Assembly (NCBI RefSeq): GCF_014529535.1
Contig: NW_023503376.1
Coordinates: 4,555,608-4,619,607, forward strand
DNA: 64,000 nucleotides
Direction: 5' to 3'
Source: Bradysia coprophila
Lineage: Eukaryota > Arthropoda > Insecta > Diptera > Sciaridae
In this document: positions 11,035 to 21,279 of the stretch, piece after piece
How positions within the stretch are numbered: the first letter of the stretch is position 1
Layout: each line of letters opens with the position of its first letter
The notes under the pieces: model-generated
What the model was told of the DNA's origin: nothing
The model's database searches: none
What the model saw: the letters and a program-made list of their open reading frames with translations, nothing else
Program-made: the position numbers and the translations under genes

Positions 11035-11797
11035 CATTACTATACCAGTGTATAGTATTGCGTTTTATTGAATATGTTATCAGTAATAGTTACTGAATAA
11101 TCTAGAACTTAGAGATTTGAAGTGAAATTATAGGAGAAATTGAATCAAGGAATTTAAATCTGAAATAAAATTTTGGTGCCACGACTGGGACCCGAACCCA
11201 GAATCTCCACCTTGCCGGGGTGTTGCTCTAACCAATTGAGCTACCGTGGACATTTTAATTTCAGATCTAATTTCGAACCGTTGTTACATTACTAACCGCA
11301 TGTATATGTAGCCAAATCGTGTATATTTTATGCCAGTAATACAGGCCATTGTGCACTGATATCACTTGTTTCTAGCATTTATACACGTTTCGTGCCACCT
11401 ACACATACATGTGTCCGTTGTATTCTCTTATAACTCAGTGTCCATTATTTTTGTATATGTACTGAATGTCGACATCAATTCGATGCCATCTAAATGTACA
11501 GTGATACCGCTATCAACACATGAATGCATTGATCGCATAGGACAACGAGAATACCTCGAATGATTAAGATAATTGAATATGTTATCAGTAATAGTTACTG
11601 AATAATCTAGAACTTAGAGATTTGCGTTTTACTTTACGAGCGGGGGAAAGGGTTTTCACTAGTGAGAGAAAGGCTACATTCCCTTACTAGTAAAGTAAAA
11701 TACATCACGATGAGTAAAAGTACCTCGAGCTGAAGCCCTCGGATACTTTTACTCATCTGGATACGAGATATCAGATTACTTCACTGGTATAGTAATG
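11035..11797. mobile_element. TIR element carrying a tRNA-like sequence and a 50-bp direct repeat
   Basis: The inverted ends are CATTACTATACCAGTG (11035-11050) and its complement (11782-11797). Inside, a stretch of about 52 bp (GAATATGTTATCAGTAATAG onward) occurs twice in direct orientation at 11068-11120 and 11574-11625, enclosing about 450 bp that includes the tRNA-like sequence. A plausible reading is a duplication or a nested insertion; the class is not settled. Confidence 0.45.
11174..11252 (-). pseudogene. tRNA-derived sequence
   Basis: The D arm (GCTC/GAGC) and T arm (CTGGG TTCGGGT CCCAG) fold perfectly. The anticodon arm (ACACC/GGTGG) has one mismatch and a loop CCGGCAA with C instead of the usual U33, giving a nominal GGC anticodon. 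The acceptor stem pairs CCACG with CGTGG, and the outer pairs only match if one extra T is ignored. CCA follows the 3' end in the DNA. This looks like a tRNA-derived SINE head or a decayed tRNA rather than a working gene. Confidence 0.5.
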
Positions 11798-12236
11798 TAC
11801 TATTCTAAGCATTAGTACAACATTTTTGGAATTGAAGTTGAGGGTCGTCTGCGGTAAAAAAGTATGTTGCCTGGAAGTTCAACTAGTTTTATATGAATAA
11901 AACCGTTCTAAAACTTTTCTCTTCCTCAAATTTAAGAATACTTTTAGTAAAACATTTTTCAAGTCATATATACCGGTTAATGATCAATTCATGTCACGTC
12001 AAAATATACTCCAAACAAATTTTTGAGCTTAGAATTTGTCACTAAATTCTGCTGATATAAAACGTTGAAATTTGGTGAGGGAATGTCTCACAGACTATTC
12101 CTATTGCGATTCTTTAGTGAAAACTGGAAAACATTTGTCCGAAATTTTTTCAGGAAATGTCCGAAATTTTATACAAATTGTCCGAAATGTCCGAATTTCG
12201 GACAGGGCAAAATTTAGTGGGAGGCCTGCATTGGGC

Positions 12237-13395
12237 TAACAATTAACCCCTTTAAAAACGAGAACTTTTCTTTTTGACTCTATCCCCACAAAGTGTACTG
12301 ATGCAATTTGCATTTTGGTATTCTCCTCACAGTTCTCATTCGTAAATGTAAAAACACCAAACAAGGACGTAGTATTTTCATATTTAAACTTCTCATTGAC
12401 TATCAGCCAGCCTTAGTCATTTACATGACTTGGGATAAAGACATAAACAGTAGCGTTTAGGTGTGAATTTTGTTGGTCCGAGGCGAAGCCGAGTAACATA
12501 AATCCAAGAAAACGAGACTTTTTATTTTTATCCCGAGTCTCACTTCGTTCGGGCTACAACTCGCGAAATTGCCTAAAATATACCGTCCACAACAGATACG
12601 TAAATAACTATTTTATGCGGTATTCAGTTACATTCGAGAGGTGACCTCCATGTTATCTCTCGAGTGTAATGGCTTGATGGATAAAATTCGAGCATATTAT
12701 CGGTAAATCAATTTACTCAATCTGAGATTTATCAAATGTCCTGGGCTAAATATTCATTTTGATTGTATTCTTCGGAAGATCGGAAGACATATTTTTCAAC
12801 CCGAACAAATGATCCGCTCATACATTTCTCGAGTTGGAAGTAACGCAATCAAATATTTTTATTGAGGGGAATATATTGACTCAGTTGTTTCTTAAACCTT
12901 AAACTAAAAAGTAATTGTGCTACTTTTCAGCACAGTTAGCTTTATTTCGTCATAACTAACCTACATACATTGTAGACTGTAAATTTACGCAGAGGCAGAA
13001 CCAATTCCATGAACTGTGGTAATAAATGCAGCGACAAAAATAACCTGAAAAATTTACTTACGGGTTCCAAGAAGTTCATTAGAGAAATGTTAACAGAATC
13101 AGTAAACAATGGCGAAGATAATAACGGCTCAAGTGCTTTTAATTTACGAAAACGGTTTCTCCGTATCTGGTATCTACCCAATGGATTAATGTATCGCGTG
13201 TACGAAAAGCTAGTAGATAATGCGAAATGCATGGTCAATCAGAAGGGAGTGTATGGTAAAGATTAGATATTTAAACTTCAAGTGGTCATATTCTTTATCT
13301 TATTTTTGAAAGTTTTAGTATGATATACATAAACTAAGCAACGCCATCTAGGTATCATTTCTCTACAACTATGTCTAATTCCAATTGAAATCACT
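12237..13395. other. Intergenic, no gene recognised
   Basis: Contains the CGAGGCGAAGCCGAG motif (about 12479) followed by AACGAGACTTTTTATT, a pair also seen near 5708-5750. Two opposing frames near 12942-13266 overlap each other and match nothing I know. Confidence 0.4.
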
Positions 13396-14702
13396 TTAAA
13401 CTTTTGTCTGATTGGTTCGAATCTGAAAATCAAACTTCATGCGAATTTCCCGTGACTCAGCCAAACTCTCAATGAAAATGGCATCCACACCCATTTCGAA
13501 AAAGTAGAACAATTCCTCCTCCTTGTCGTCGGGATCACATCCCGGCGTTATGGCACATCCTCGTCTGGACGGTTCCCTAGAATCGTTGATCGTGAACAGT
13601 GCCATTTTCATTCCTAGACGATGCGCTTCAGTTACAAATTCTTTAGCAGGAACAAATCCGCCCATCGATTCGATCAATTCGGCGTCGTACGTTTTGTTAT
13701 TATAGGCGAGTTCGGCCTCAACACCGACGTACATATATTCCTTCCACACGCAATAATAACGGGAAAATAACGAAACTTCTGCCATACCTTGGAACGTAAC
13801 CCACGGAAGGTCAGGATGCACTACCATCATCAGGTCCAGATCCGTTTGAGTTGAGATGTATGCAAGGGCATTTTTATCAAAATTTTGAATTATGACTGGT
13901 GGACAATTGATTGTTGCATTAACATTGTCGAATATAGCTCGGCATTGTGGGCTCTGTGTTGCATTTAAAGCATAACCGTTCGCGGTCAACGAATTTAAGA
14001 AAACGTCTTCCATGAAATGTGGATTGCTGGAATTGCGATTTCGAAACGACGGATGCTTTAGTTCGGGAATGATTCCTGAGTTAAATTAAGAACTTAAAAT
14101 TTTCTCATACGCGATAAGTCGGCGATTGCCGGTCAAGTTACCAATTGTCCTATTCAATTTCACGGTCATCTTATGAATAACATCGATAAACTCTTGGAAT
14201 GTTGGAATCTGAAGATGATCATTGAAATACTGCAATCTGACTCCTTCATTATTCTGCTTCACTTTCAACGTTTTCAGTTCGGCCAGAGTCAGATCTTCAA
14301 CGAAAAAATCGTCCACGATATTCTCGTACACAACTCCGATAATGCCGCTAAAATTTCGTCGCAAATGTTCGAATTCCGGATGCTCTTCGATGTTTGTTCC
14401 CCTTTTTAGTGTCACGTCGTGGTAGCACACCAAGACATTGTCTCTTGTCATCACTAAATCGGGTTCAACGTATTCTGCACCCGTTATGGCAGCAATTTCA
14501 TATCCAGGTAGTGTGTGTGGTGGCATAAATACCTTTTCACCTTGATGTGCTAAGAAAATGGACGGTAGACCATCGTAGGTATTCCACCGTTGACCTAAAG
14601 TCACAACTACAGTCAACAACACTCTTTTGTAGAAGAAATTATTTTACCTGTGGCTAAGGTTGACCAAGTAATTAAAACGAAGAGTTTTATGAAAAATTCC
14701 AT
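13396..14702 (-). CDS. Secreted glycerophosphodiester phosphodiesterase (GlpQ-like)
   Basis: Three exons: 14648-14702, 14142-14594 and 13396-14075, about 395 residues. Exon 1 encodes the start of a signal peptide (MEFFIKLFVLITWSTLATG). The exon 2 donor is ATTG/gtaact and rejoins to give TIGIIPELKHPSF, a conserved family stretch. The enzyme family hydrolyses deacylated glycerophosphodiesters. The metal-site motifs are EPD (in GAEYVEPDLVMT) and PELKHP, and the histidine of CYHD is present. The first motif, normally HRG followed by PEHT, reads HQG and PPHT here, so the phosphate-contacting arginine and a conserved glutamate are replaced. Activity may be altered. The longer start beginning MLLTVVV uses a GTG inside intron 1 and is rejected. 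Confidence 0.85.
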
Positions 14703-15212
14703 TACGCGCGCGTTGAAACTTCTTTTGTTGGTAAAAGTAGCCACCGCCTAATAAGTATTCACTCGCGAAATTGAATTGAATCAGTAAGTAGCTTCACATT
14801 CAACTGCGTTTTATCAACAAATACAAAATCTTATCTTCTCAGCCCAGAGTGCTCAGAGCATGGTACTTAACCAGATGTGACAAAATTGTTGCGGCCTTCA
14901 CAACCTATACTTCAGTTGGTGTTTTTAGTCTTATCGTTAGCAAGTTCATTCATCCAAAAATTGAATGAATTGAATGATTGAATCCAGTTTTAAATAGGGG
15001 TGAACTTAGGGAAGAAATAAGAAGAATCCTCGGGAGAACCTACAAACTCGTTCTGAATTTACGCTCTAGAAATATAGTTATCCTTACTGTCCCAGCGAGG
15101 GGTCCAGCAAGGAGATCCACTTGGACCTGCTTTGTTCTGCCTAACCATACAGAGAATCATTGCATCGCTTCAATTGCTGAATTTAGATTTGAATCTGTGG
15201 TGTATCCATGAT

Positions 15213-15382
15213 ACCGGGTAATTTCTGAAAAAAATTTTAGGATACCGGGAAATCGAATTATAGCTGCACAAACCAGCGGGAAATGTATGTAGGGGGAAGT
15301 CACTTTTACATTTTTGGATACCGGGAAATCCGGGAAATCTTGACTCGGATACCGGGAAGAAAACATAATTTGCACACGCGCA
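15213..15382. mobile_element. 170-bp insertion with GATACCGGGAAA repeats, inside the LINE
   Basis: It interrupts the RT sequence and is flanked by CATGAT on both sides (15207-15212, 15383-15388). It contains four copies of GATACCGGG(A/T)AA. No inverted ends are evident, so its class is unknown. Confidence 0.55.
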
Positions 15383-16333
15383 CATGATGTTTTGCTTGGA
15401 CTTGAAATGATCATCGAAAAAGCTCGAGAAGTTGGTTTGGAATTGAACCACGGAAAATGCGAAATTTCTATTTTGGGCTCACATTCAATAGACAATAGTA
15501 ACGAAGTCGTGAAAATGTTCCAAATGGTGTCTCCAGGGATTCAAGAAATACGAGAAGGCAACGAATTTCTTTTAGGAAGTCCACTTACAGATCAGGCTTC
15601 CGTCATTTGTCTTGAGAAGAAAATCATCGAACTGCAACGTCTTTCGAACAAATTAACGAAGATAAGCGCACATAGTGCCTACCTCCTACTACGAATTTCC
15701 ATTACAACACCGCGATTGATTTTCTTCCTCCGTGGAACCCCGATGTGGCGTAATCATGTTGGTCTAAAACGCTATGACGAGGTTTTGAAAGAATCATTGG
15801 AATCACTGCTCAATATTCAATTAACACCAAAAGCCTGGTCAGAATCCGCTCTGCCTATTGAAAGTGGAGGTATTGGAATCAGGCACGCAACCGAAATCGC
15901 TTTACCATGCTTTCTCTCATCAATTTACCAAGTTTCTGATTTGGTGGACGATCTGTTATCTGAAGAATACCGACAGACTGATCCTCCTAAATCTGAAGCA
16001 GAAGAACTTTGGTGTGAAGAGTTTGGTGAATTGCCAGAAGAGGGATTACGACGTTTTCAAAAAATCTGGGAATTGGACGCAATCAAAAACAAAATCGATT
16101 CCTTGAGCACATCTTTTAAGAAAACAGAAGACAAAGCAAGATTCTTGGCTAATTCTATAACAGAAACCGGCGCTTGGCTTCAAGTATTACCATCGCCACA
16201 ATTGGGAACACATTTGTCTAATGACGAATTCAGAATCGCAATGTCTCTTCGTCTTGGTACGACCATTGTCCAACCTCATAAGTGCATCTGTGGAGAAAAA
16301 GTAACCGAATTCGGACGACATGGGCTATCTTGT

Positions 16334-16476
16334 GGGGTAGGGTAATCTCGCACACCACACAAATTCATGGTGTGCGAGATTCACATCTAAGTGGTGAATC
16401 TCGCACAGTCATGACTTTTCGTTACATGTCGTAAAAGGACGCATACTATGATCGCGTGTGCGAGATTCCCCGACAC
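16334..16476. mobile_element. 143-bp MITE with 9-bp target duplication, inside the LINE
   Basis: The ends pair as GGGTAATCTCGCACAC and GTGTGCGAGATTCCCC, with AATCTCGCAC repeated inside. It is flanked by CTATCTTGT (16325-16333, 16477-16485). A 9-bp duplication suits Mutator-like elements, but the family is an inference. It separates HGLSC from the rest of the LINE frame. Confidence 0.75.
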
Positions 16477-16778
16477 CTATCTTGTTCAAAAGCCAAAGGT
16501 ACAAAAGTCAGACATGCGATGGTGAACAATATCCTTCAACGATCGCTACGATCAGCTGAAGTACCTGCAATTTTGGAACCACCTGGTTGCTCTAGACCAG
16601 ATGGAAAGAAGCCAGACGGATTAACTTTAATACCCTGGGCAAAGGGCAAATCATTGCTCTGGGATTATACGTGCAGAGACACCTTCGCTCCATCATATTT
16701 GAGCTCAACATCAAAACATGCAGGACATGCAGCCAAGAAAGCAGAAGTTGACAAAATCAATCACTATTCCGAACTATC

Positions 16779-19061
16779 CAGGGGCTATTTAGTTGAATTT
16801 TTGGCGAATTTTTACGAATTTGGAGAATTTCGGCAAATTGGCGAATTTGGTGAATTTCGGCGAATTTTGACGAATTTTGACGAATTTTCTTTGTAATTAA
16901 AAAATTGTTGGATGATATTTTTTCATAATCTTATCAATAATATTTTCGGAAAATCAAATTAGTTATCTATCTTAGGTTGACGATTATTTTCAATATTCTT
17001 CTCAAAAAATTTCTCTTAAAAACCTCACGAGCATCCCCAAAATCTAAAAAAAAGTCCAACAAAAACCTCACAAACATCTCCGATATCTCAAAATGATGTC
17101 GGATAAACGATAAAGCCTCACGAAACTCTACAAGACAGAGGTCTTTAGATCAGTTATTTTTCTAAAGCATGCTAAAATGCTTTTTTAGCGAATGAGACAA
17201 TTTCCAGCTCGAAGCGGAGGTGTGTACTGGAGTCAAATTCGCTAAAAATGCCTCTTAGCATAAGTTAGGAACAACGTTTTTCCTAAACGACGTGGGAAAT
17301 GAGAGACGACGTCGCGATATTTCAACACTAGTTAGGAAAAAGTACTTTTAAGTACAGAAACGTACTCTACTGAGACAAAAAAGGCCTATATCAATCAAAT
17401 TCAGAATTCTCGGGTTTGTTTTTCGGGTTGCTCCTTCCTCAGGTTATTGCTAAAAATGTATGACATCACATGACAGACACATTACACCCAAAGTGATTTT
17501 TTTTTTTTTAATGGGATATTCGTGTTAGCTAGAATTGATCAACGAATCGAATGAGCTATAACTCAATAATATCAGAGCGAGCTGGCTTTCCAAATGTCTT
17601 AGAAATTGGCGAATTGACTCCTGAGATGATAAAGTCGTAATCAGTCTAAAAACCCTTAATGGGTAAATGTGACGCAAGTCCTTTATTTTACTTATAAAAC
17701 CACTGATATCGCTTAGGGTGACGCATTGAGCGTCGTACGCAAAAGTTTTATCAACAAAAAATTTACTCAAAAAATTTGTGAAGGAAAATTTTACAACAGG
17801 AAATTTGCGTCACAAGTGGCAGATGATTCGGTTTTCTTTCGTTTATATTCTTTCAGTACCATTTGGAAGCATAATACAATATATAACATAAAACTGCTGA
17901 TTATGAGTTTCCATAGATAGTTTCCATTTACATTTTTCAACCATTTTCCTAACAATAGGTACGTTCCTCAACATCTGCCACTCGTGACGCAAACTTCTTG
18001 TTGTAAAATTTTCTTTCACAAATTTTTTGAGTCAATTGTTTGTTGATAAAACTTTTGCGTACGGCGCACAATGCGTCACCCTCAGCGATATCAGTGGTTT
18101 TATAAGTAAAATAAAGGACTTGCGTCACATTTACTCTTTAAAGGTTTTTTTTTGACTGATATCACTACTTTTGTAAGTATGTCATTTCGACAACATCAAA
18201 AGACCTTATGAAATTAAAAAATTCTAGAGAAATTAGTCTAAATCCCAAAATCTACAAATCTTGGAACACCTCACTCATGTCGAAGATAACCCAAAACCAT
18301 TGAAAAATCCGATTGAAGTTAGGAAGTGCTAGAGGAATCATCTCCCATCCCAAAATAACCCAAATCCATCAAAAAATCCGATGGAAGTTAGGTAGTGCCA
18401 TTGAATGCAACAACAAAAATTGACACCTTGCAAAGTTTCGACACTTCCAACTATTATTGCTTAGTTCAATATATCCATTTTCTCCTTTACTGTGACTTTC
18501 TAAATTTTGGTTGTTATTTTGGTCGCGCTATAGCTTTAGACATTTGGCATTTTTACTTAAACATGTTAACCTAAAGCCCGAACGACAGAACGGATGACAA
18601 CGATCAATGTATCAGAAGTTCGATCGATGGTGAAATCAGAAATTCGGCAGACAATCATGTACAAGTTTTTTCGATTTTATTCTGAAAATATTCGAGTAGA
18701 GCTATTTTTCTACTTTTCTAGTATTTTAACTGAATAGAGTCGTTCCATTAATGGAAATTAGTGTGTGTGAATAATATTTTCTTCAAATTAAAGCTCAGAA
18801 CAATATCTCACTTTAGTTTTTTCTTTAGTTTCTTTGTGAGGACAAATATACAGTCGAATTGAATATAAAAGTACTCCTTGGTAAGCTAGGAAGTCGGGAA
18901 AATTTTTGGAGAATTTTGGCGAATTTCGGTGAATTTGGCAAATTTTTGTGAATTTTGATGAATTCGGCGAATTTCGGTGAATTTGGAGAATTTTTACGAA
19001 TTTGGCGAATTTTTACGAATTTGGAGAATTTCAGCGAATTAATTCAACTAAATAGCCCCTG
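16779..19061. mobile_element. hAT-type transposon, 2.3 kb, inside the LINE
   Basis: The terminal inverted repeats begin CAGGGGCTATTTAGTTGAATT, and the element is flanked by the perfect 8-bp duplication GAACTATC (16771-16778, 19062-19069). Long subterminal zones at both ends repeat GGCGAATTT/GGAGAATTT in inverted orientation. No transposase is readable, so it is non-autonomous. It carries a further palindromic element at 17641-18159 and a small piece of the satellite seen again at 61860. Confidence 0.85.
17641..18400. mobile_element. Long-inverted-repeat element plus satellite stub, copy 1
   Basis: Arms of about 200 bp start TCAGTCTAAAAACCC and end GACTGA (18159). They contain GTGACGCAAG and CGATATCAG blocks. 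To its right are about two monomers of the 109-bp satellite. The same arms and right flank occur at 61373-62790, where the satellite is expanded. Confidence 0.75.
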
Positions 19062-19728
19062 GAACTATCAAATCAATTTGTTTTCGTGCCGGTCGCCTCT
19101 GAAACTTCTGGAATTTTCGGAAAACTTGCACTCAATTTGATAAAGAAAATAGGGAGTAAAATTGCCGATGTAACAAACGAAAAGCGCTCAACATCTTACT
19201 TAATTCAACGAATAAGTGTAGCTATACAAAAAGGAAATGTTATTTCGATATTAGGTACAATACCTGAATCGAAAAACCTCGGCGAAATTTTCTATCTTTA
19301 AATTGTAAAATCTTTCATTTGAATATAAATGTATTACATACGTTATCCTTGCTGGTCGATGATTAATGACTACAAAGAGCAATGATCTCTGTCCGGGATT
19401 CTGTAATTATGTACAGCAAAATGTTAGGAAAACTAAAGCATCAAGGTAAAGCACTACTTATCTTTCACTACTCTAAGGGTAGTACCCTCGATTCCACCTG
19501 GAAATAAATGATCTCTTTCAATTCACTGTTACCTTACTCAATTTTCTTCCTATCGACACACTTCACTCAGCAGGATACCTTCCAATCAACAACACAATGT
19601 TATTTCTTCCGCACGTGAAAAGAACATTCAAAATTTCTAATCGACTGGCCTTCGTTCCGCCGATCAAAACACAAATTAAGCGTTCGATTCAATAAATATA
19701 TTTTCCTTTTACAAAAAAAAAAATGTGA

Positions 19729-20244
19729 TCAGTGGGGTAAAATGGTGACTGGAGCCGAAACTTGATTCCCCCAATAGATGCCAACATTCATAACAATTGT
19801 GTGATGAAATCTTACTACGTACGGACTTCCGCCAACGTTGGCTGGCGCTCTCCAGTTGAATTGAATGAAAGCTTTATCGTCGTGAATTGTGTGCGTTACA
19901 GAAGATTCCGGATACAATGTAGGACAAACAACATGTCGGACACCCGGACCAGTTTCGAAGAAGCCAACTACGCGTCCACTACCATCATCAACGCGTGCTT
20001 GGACCATAAATCCTCTGAACTGAAAGTCGCCAAAAACGGTGCCATTTAGAGCTCGCAAGGACACTGTCAATAAGGCACCAGCGTTGAGAGACGTGGACGA
20101 AAAAAGTACTTCGAGTGGAAGGTCAAAATTCAATTGCTGTCCATGTTGGGGTATGAGTGATGTGCAAGCTGCTGTTGGTGCTCCGTCCGGGAAGGCAAAG
20201 GCGGATGTTAAACAAATTGCGAAAACTGCAAGTTTCAAATACAT
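19729..20244 (-). CDS. Reeler-domain secreted protein (l(2)34Fc-like)
   Basis: The single-exon CDS encodes 171 residues. The signal peptide is MYLKLAVFAICLTSAFA. A Reeler domain fills the rest: FPDGAPTAACTSLIPQHG at the start, FRGFMVQARVDDGSGRVVGFF in the middle and FNWRAPAN with a terminal VSAPVTI. The two cysteines (AACTS and HVVCPTL) are those conserved in the family. The related fly protein l(2)34Fc is a small secreted immune-responsive protein, so a haemolymph defence role is a family-based inference. The stop lies 7 bp from an A-run that may be the 3' end of the LINE on the other strand. No AATAAA is seen just downstream on the minus strand. Confidence 0.9.
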   Translation of the reverse strand: MYLKLAVFAICLTSAFAFPDGAPTAACTSLIPQHGQQLNFDLPLEVLFSSTSLNAGALLTVSLRALNGTVFGDFQFRGFMVQARVDDGSGRVVGFFETGPGVRHVVCPTLYPESSVTHTIHDDKAFIQFNWRAPANVGGSPYVVRFHHTIVMNVGIYWGNQVSAPVTILPH

Positions 20245-20470
20245 TTTGATTCACGTGGTCCGGTTGTGATACTGAATTGGAAATTCGGCAGCTCGACCAG
20301 TTATATTGTCATTTTTAATCATCTTTATCGGAGCGTGGTAATTGATAAAATATTATGCCGGATTCTCTTGATTGAATTAATATTTTTTTTTTACTTACAC
20401 CGAACGGTGATTAATGCTTATAGAAATGAATGTGTTAATGACACGGAATAAGAGATCGGTCGTATCGTTA

Positions 20471-20480
20471 GCTTATATAG
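20471..20480 (-). promoter_or_regulatory. Candidate TATA box upstream of the Reeler gene
   Basis: The minus strand reads CTATATAAGC about 230 bp upstream of the ATG at 20244. The distance implies a long or spliced 5' UTR, so the assignment is tentative. Confidence 0.35.
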
Positions 20481-20685
20481 TCTGCAATTAGTGTTGTCGC
20501 ATTTTTCCTACCTACTTTTGCAGAAGGTTTCACACTCTCAATGGGTGTAAGCCTCATTTTCTCCATCACTTTCACAGATCTAATCAACGCCATTTTTTTT
20601 CTGCACAGACGGATTTCATCTCTTGTCAATAAAGACAAAAAGAACGCATCAAAATTCATAAATCGTTAACACGCAGACACAATGG

Positions 20686-20812
20686 TTATTTGGATCACAA
20701 GGGACGAAAGTAAAAAAATTCAACCGTGTGCGAAGTTTGCAGCCCGTGGCCGAAGGCCAGGGCGGCAATCGCACAGGTTGAATTTTTTTACGTCGTGCCA
20801 TGTGATCCATAC
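20686..20812. mobile_element. Small palindromic MITE
   Basis: The arms TTGGATCACAAGGGACGA and TCGTGCCATGTGATCCATA, with inner GTAAAAAAATTCAACC/GGTTGAATTTTTTTAC, enclose a GC-rich core near GTGGCCGAAGGCCAGGG. Confidence 0.6.
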
Positions 20813-20815
20813 AAC

Positions 20816-21233
20816 TTTTCATTACAATAACTACGAAAATTGTAATTTGAGCTTCCTAAACACGTTCCAACTGATGAAATTTACCGAAATATGCTGAAAT
20901 ATGCGGGGGTCCAGGGGGCGGCAGCCCCCTGGTAAAGAAAAAAAAAATAATTATTGGCAACGTTCTTTTCTATCACAACAATCACAGCGATCACAACGAC
21001 ACCAGACTGAACACATGTTGTTGCTGTCATTTACTTTCGCATCTTCGTTTGAGAGCCGAAAGTACTTTCGCTCCTCTGTTGTTGCTGTCATTTACTTTCG
21101 CATCCTCGTTTGGGGGGCGAAAGTACTTTCGCACCTCTTGTGATGTCGTGGCTTACTGAGAGTTGAATTTTTAAACTTTCGCATCTCATTCGGGAAGCGA
21201 AAATTACAATTTTCGTAGTTAGTGTAATGAAAA
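20816..21233. mobile_element. TIR element with a GC-rich hairpin
   Basis: The inverted ends are TTTTCATTACAATAACTACG and CGTAGTTAGTGTAATGAAAA, each followed by AAAATTGTAATTT. Inside are the perfect hairpin CCAGGGGGC/GCCCCCTGG (20911-20932) and three copies of a GCGAAAGTACTTTCGC-like palindrome. No clear target duplication. Confidence 0.55.
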
Positions 21234-21279
21234 CCTTAATCCTAATTCTAGTCCTTATCATATCATTAATCAAAGCCAT

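Larger units (their letters stand above)
10195..12228. mobile_element. Possible transposon bounded by 8-bp repeats and TCCGAAAT clusters
   Basis: CATTGGGC occurs directly at 10187-10194 and 12229-12236. Just inside each end is a cluster of TGTCCGAAAT repeats (10197-10262 and 12137-12205), in the same orientation at both ends rather than inverted. The right end reads ...AGGCCTG, which would suit a hAT terminus, but the matching left terminus is absent. The interior holds a second TIR element and a tRNA-like sequence. No protein is recognised. Confidence 0.4.
14990..19722 (+). mobile_element. Dead LINE (restriction-like-endonuclease type), 5'-truncated, with three insertions
   Basis: The RT landmark GVQQGDPLGPALFC is readable near 15110-15155. 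RT-thumb sequence runs 15392-16324, followed by a zinc-knuckle-like CxC...HGLSC, then KKPDGLTLIPWAKGK and LLWDYTC (16610-16670), which look like a PD-(D/E)xK nuclease. The C-terminus ending GTIPESKNLGEIFYL is at 19077-19301. This RT-knuckle-nuclease order is known for LINEs with restriction-like endonucleases. The 5' end is missing, the YxDD region is lost, and the reading frame is shifted around 15100. An AATAAA (19691-19696) and an A-run (19712-19722) may mark its 3' end, 410 bp past the stop. Insertions lie at 15213-15382, 16334-16476 and 16779-19061. Confidence 0.75.

Noticed and set aside
11174-11252. Functional tRNA-Ala(GGC)
   Set aside because: The anticodon loop lacks U33, the stem has a mismatch and the acceptor stem has an extra base.
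12942-13266. Opposing frames of 98 and 85 codons
   Set aside because: They overlap on opposite strands, match nothing and show no gene signals.
14086-14622. GDPD start beginning MLLTVVV
   Set aside because: That start is a GTG within intron 1, and a proper signal-peptide exon exists at 14648-14702.
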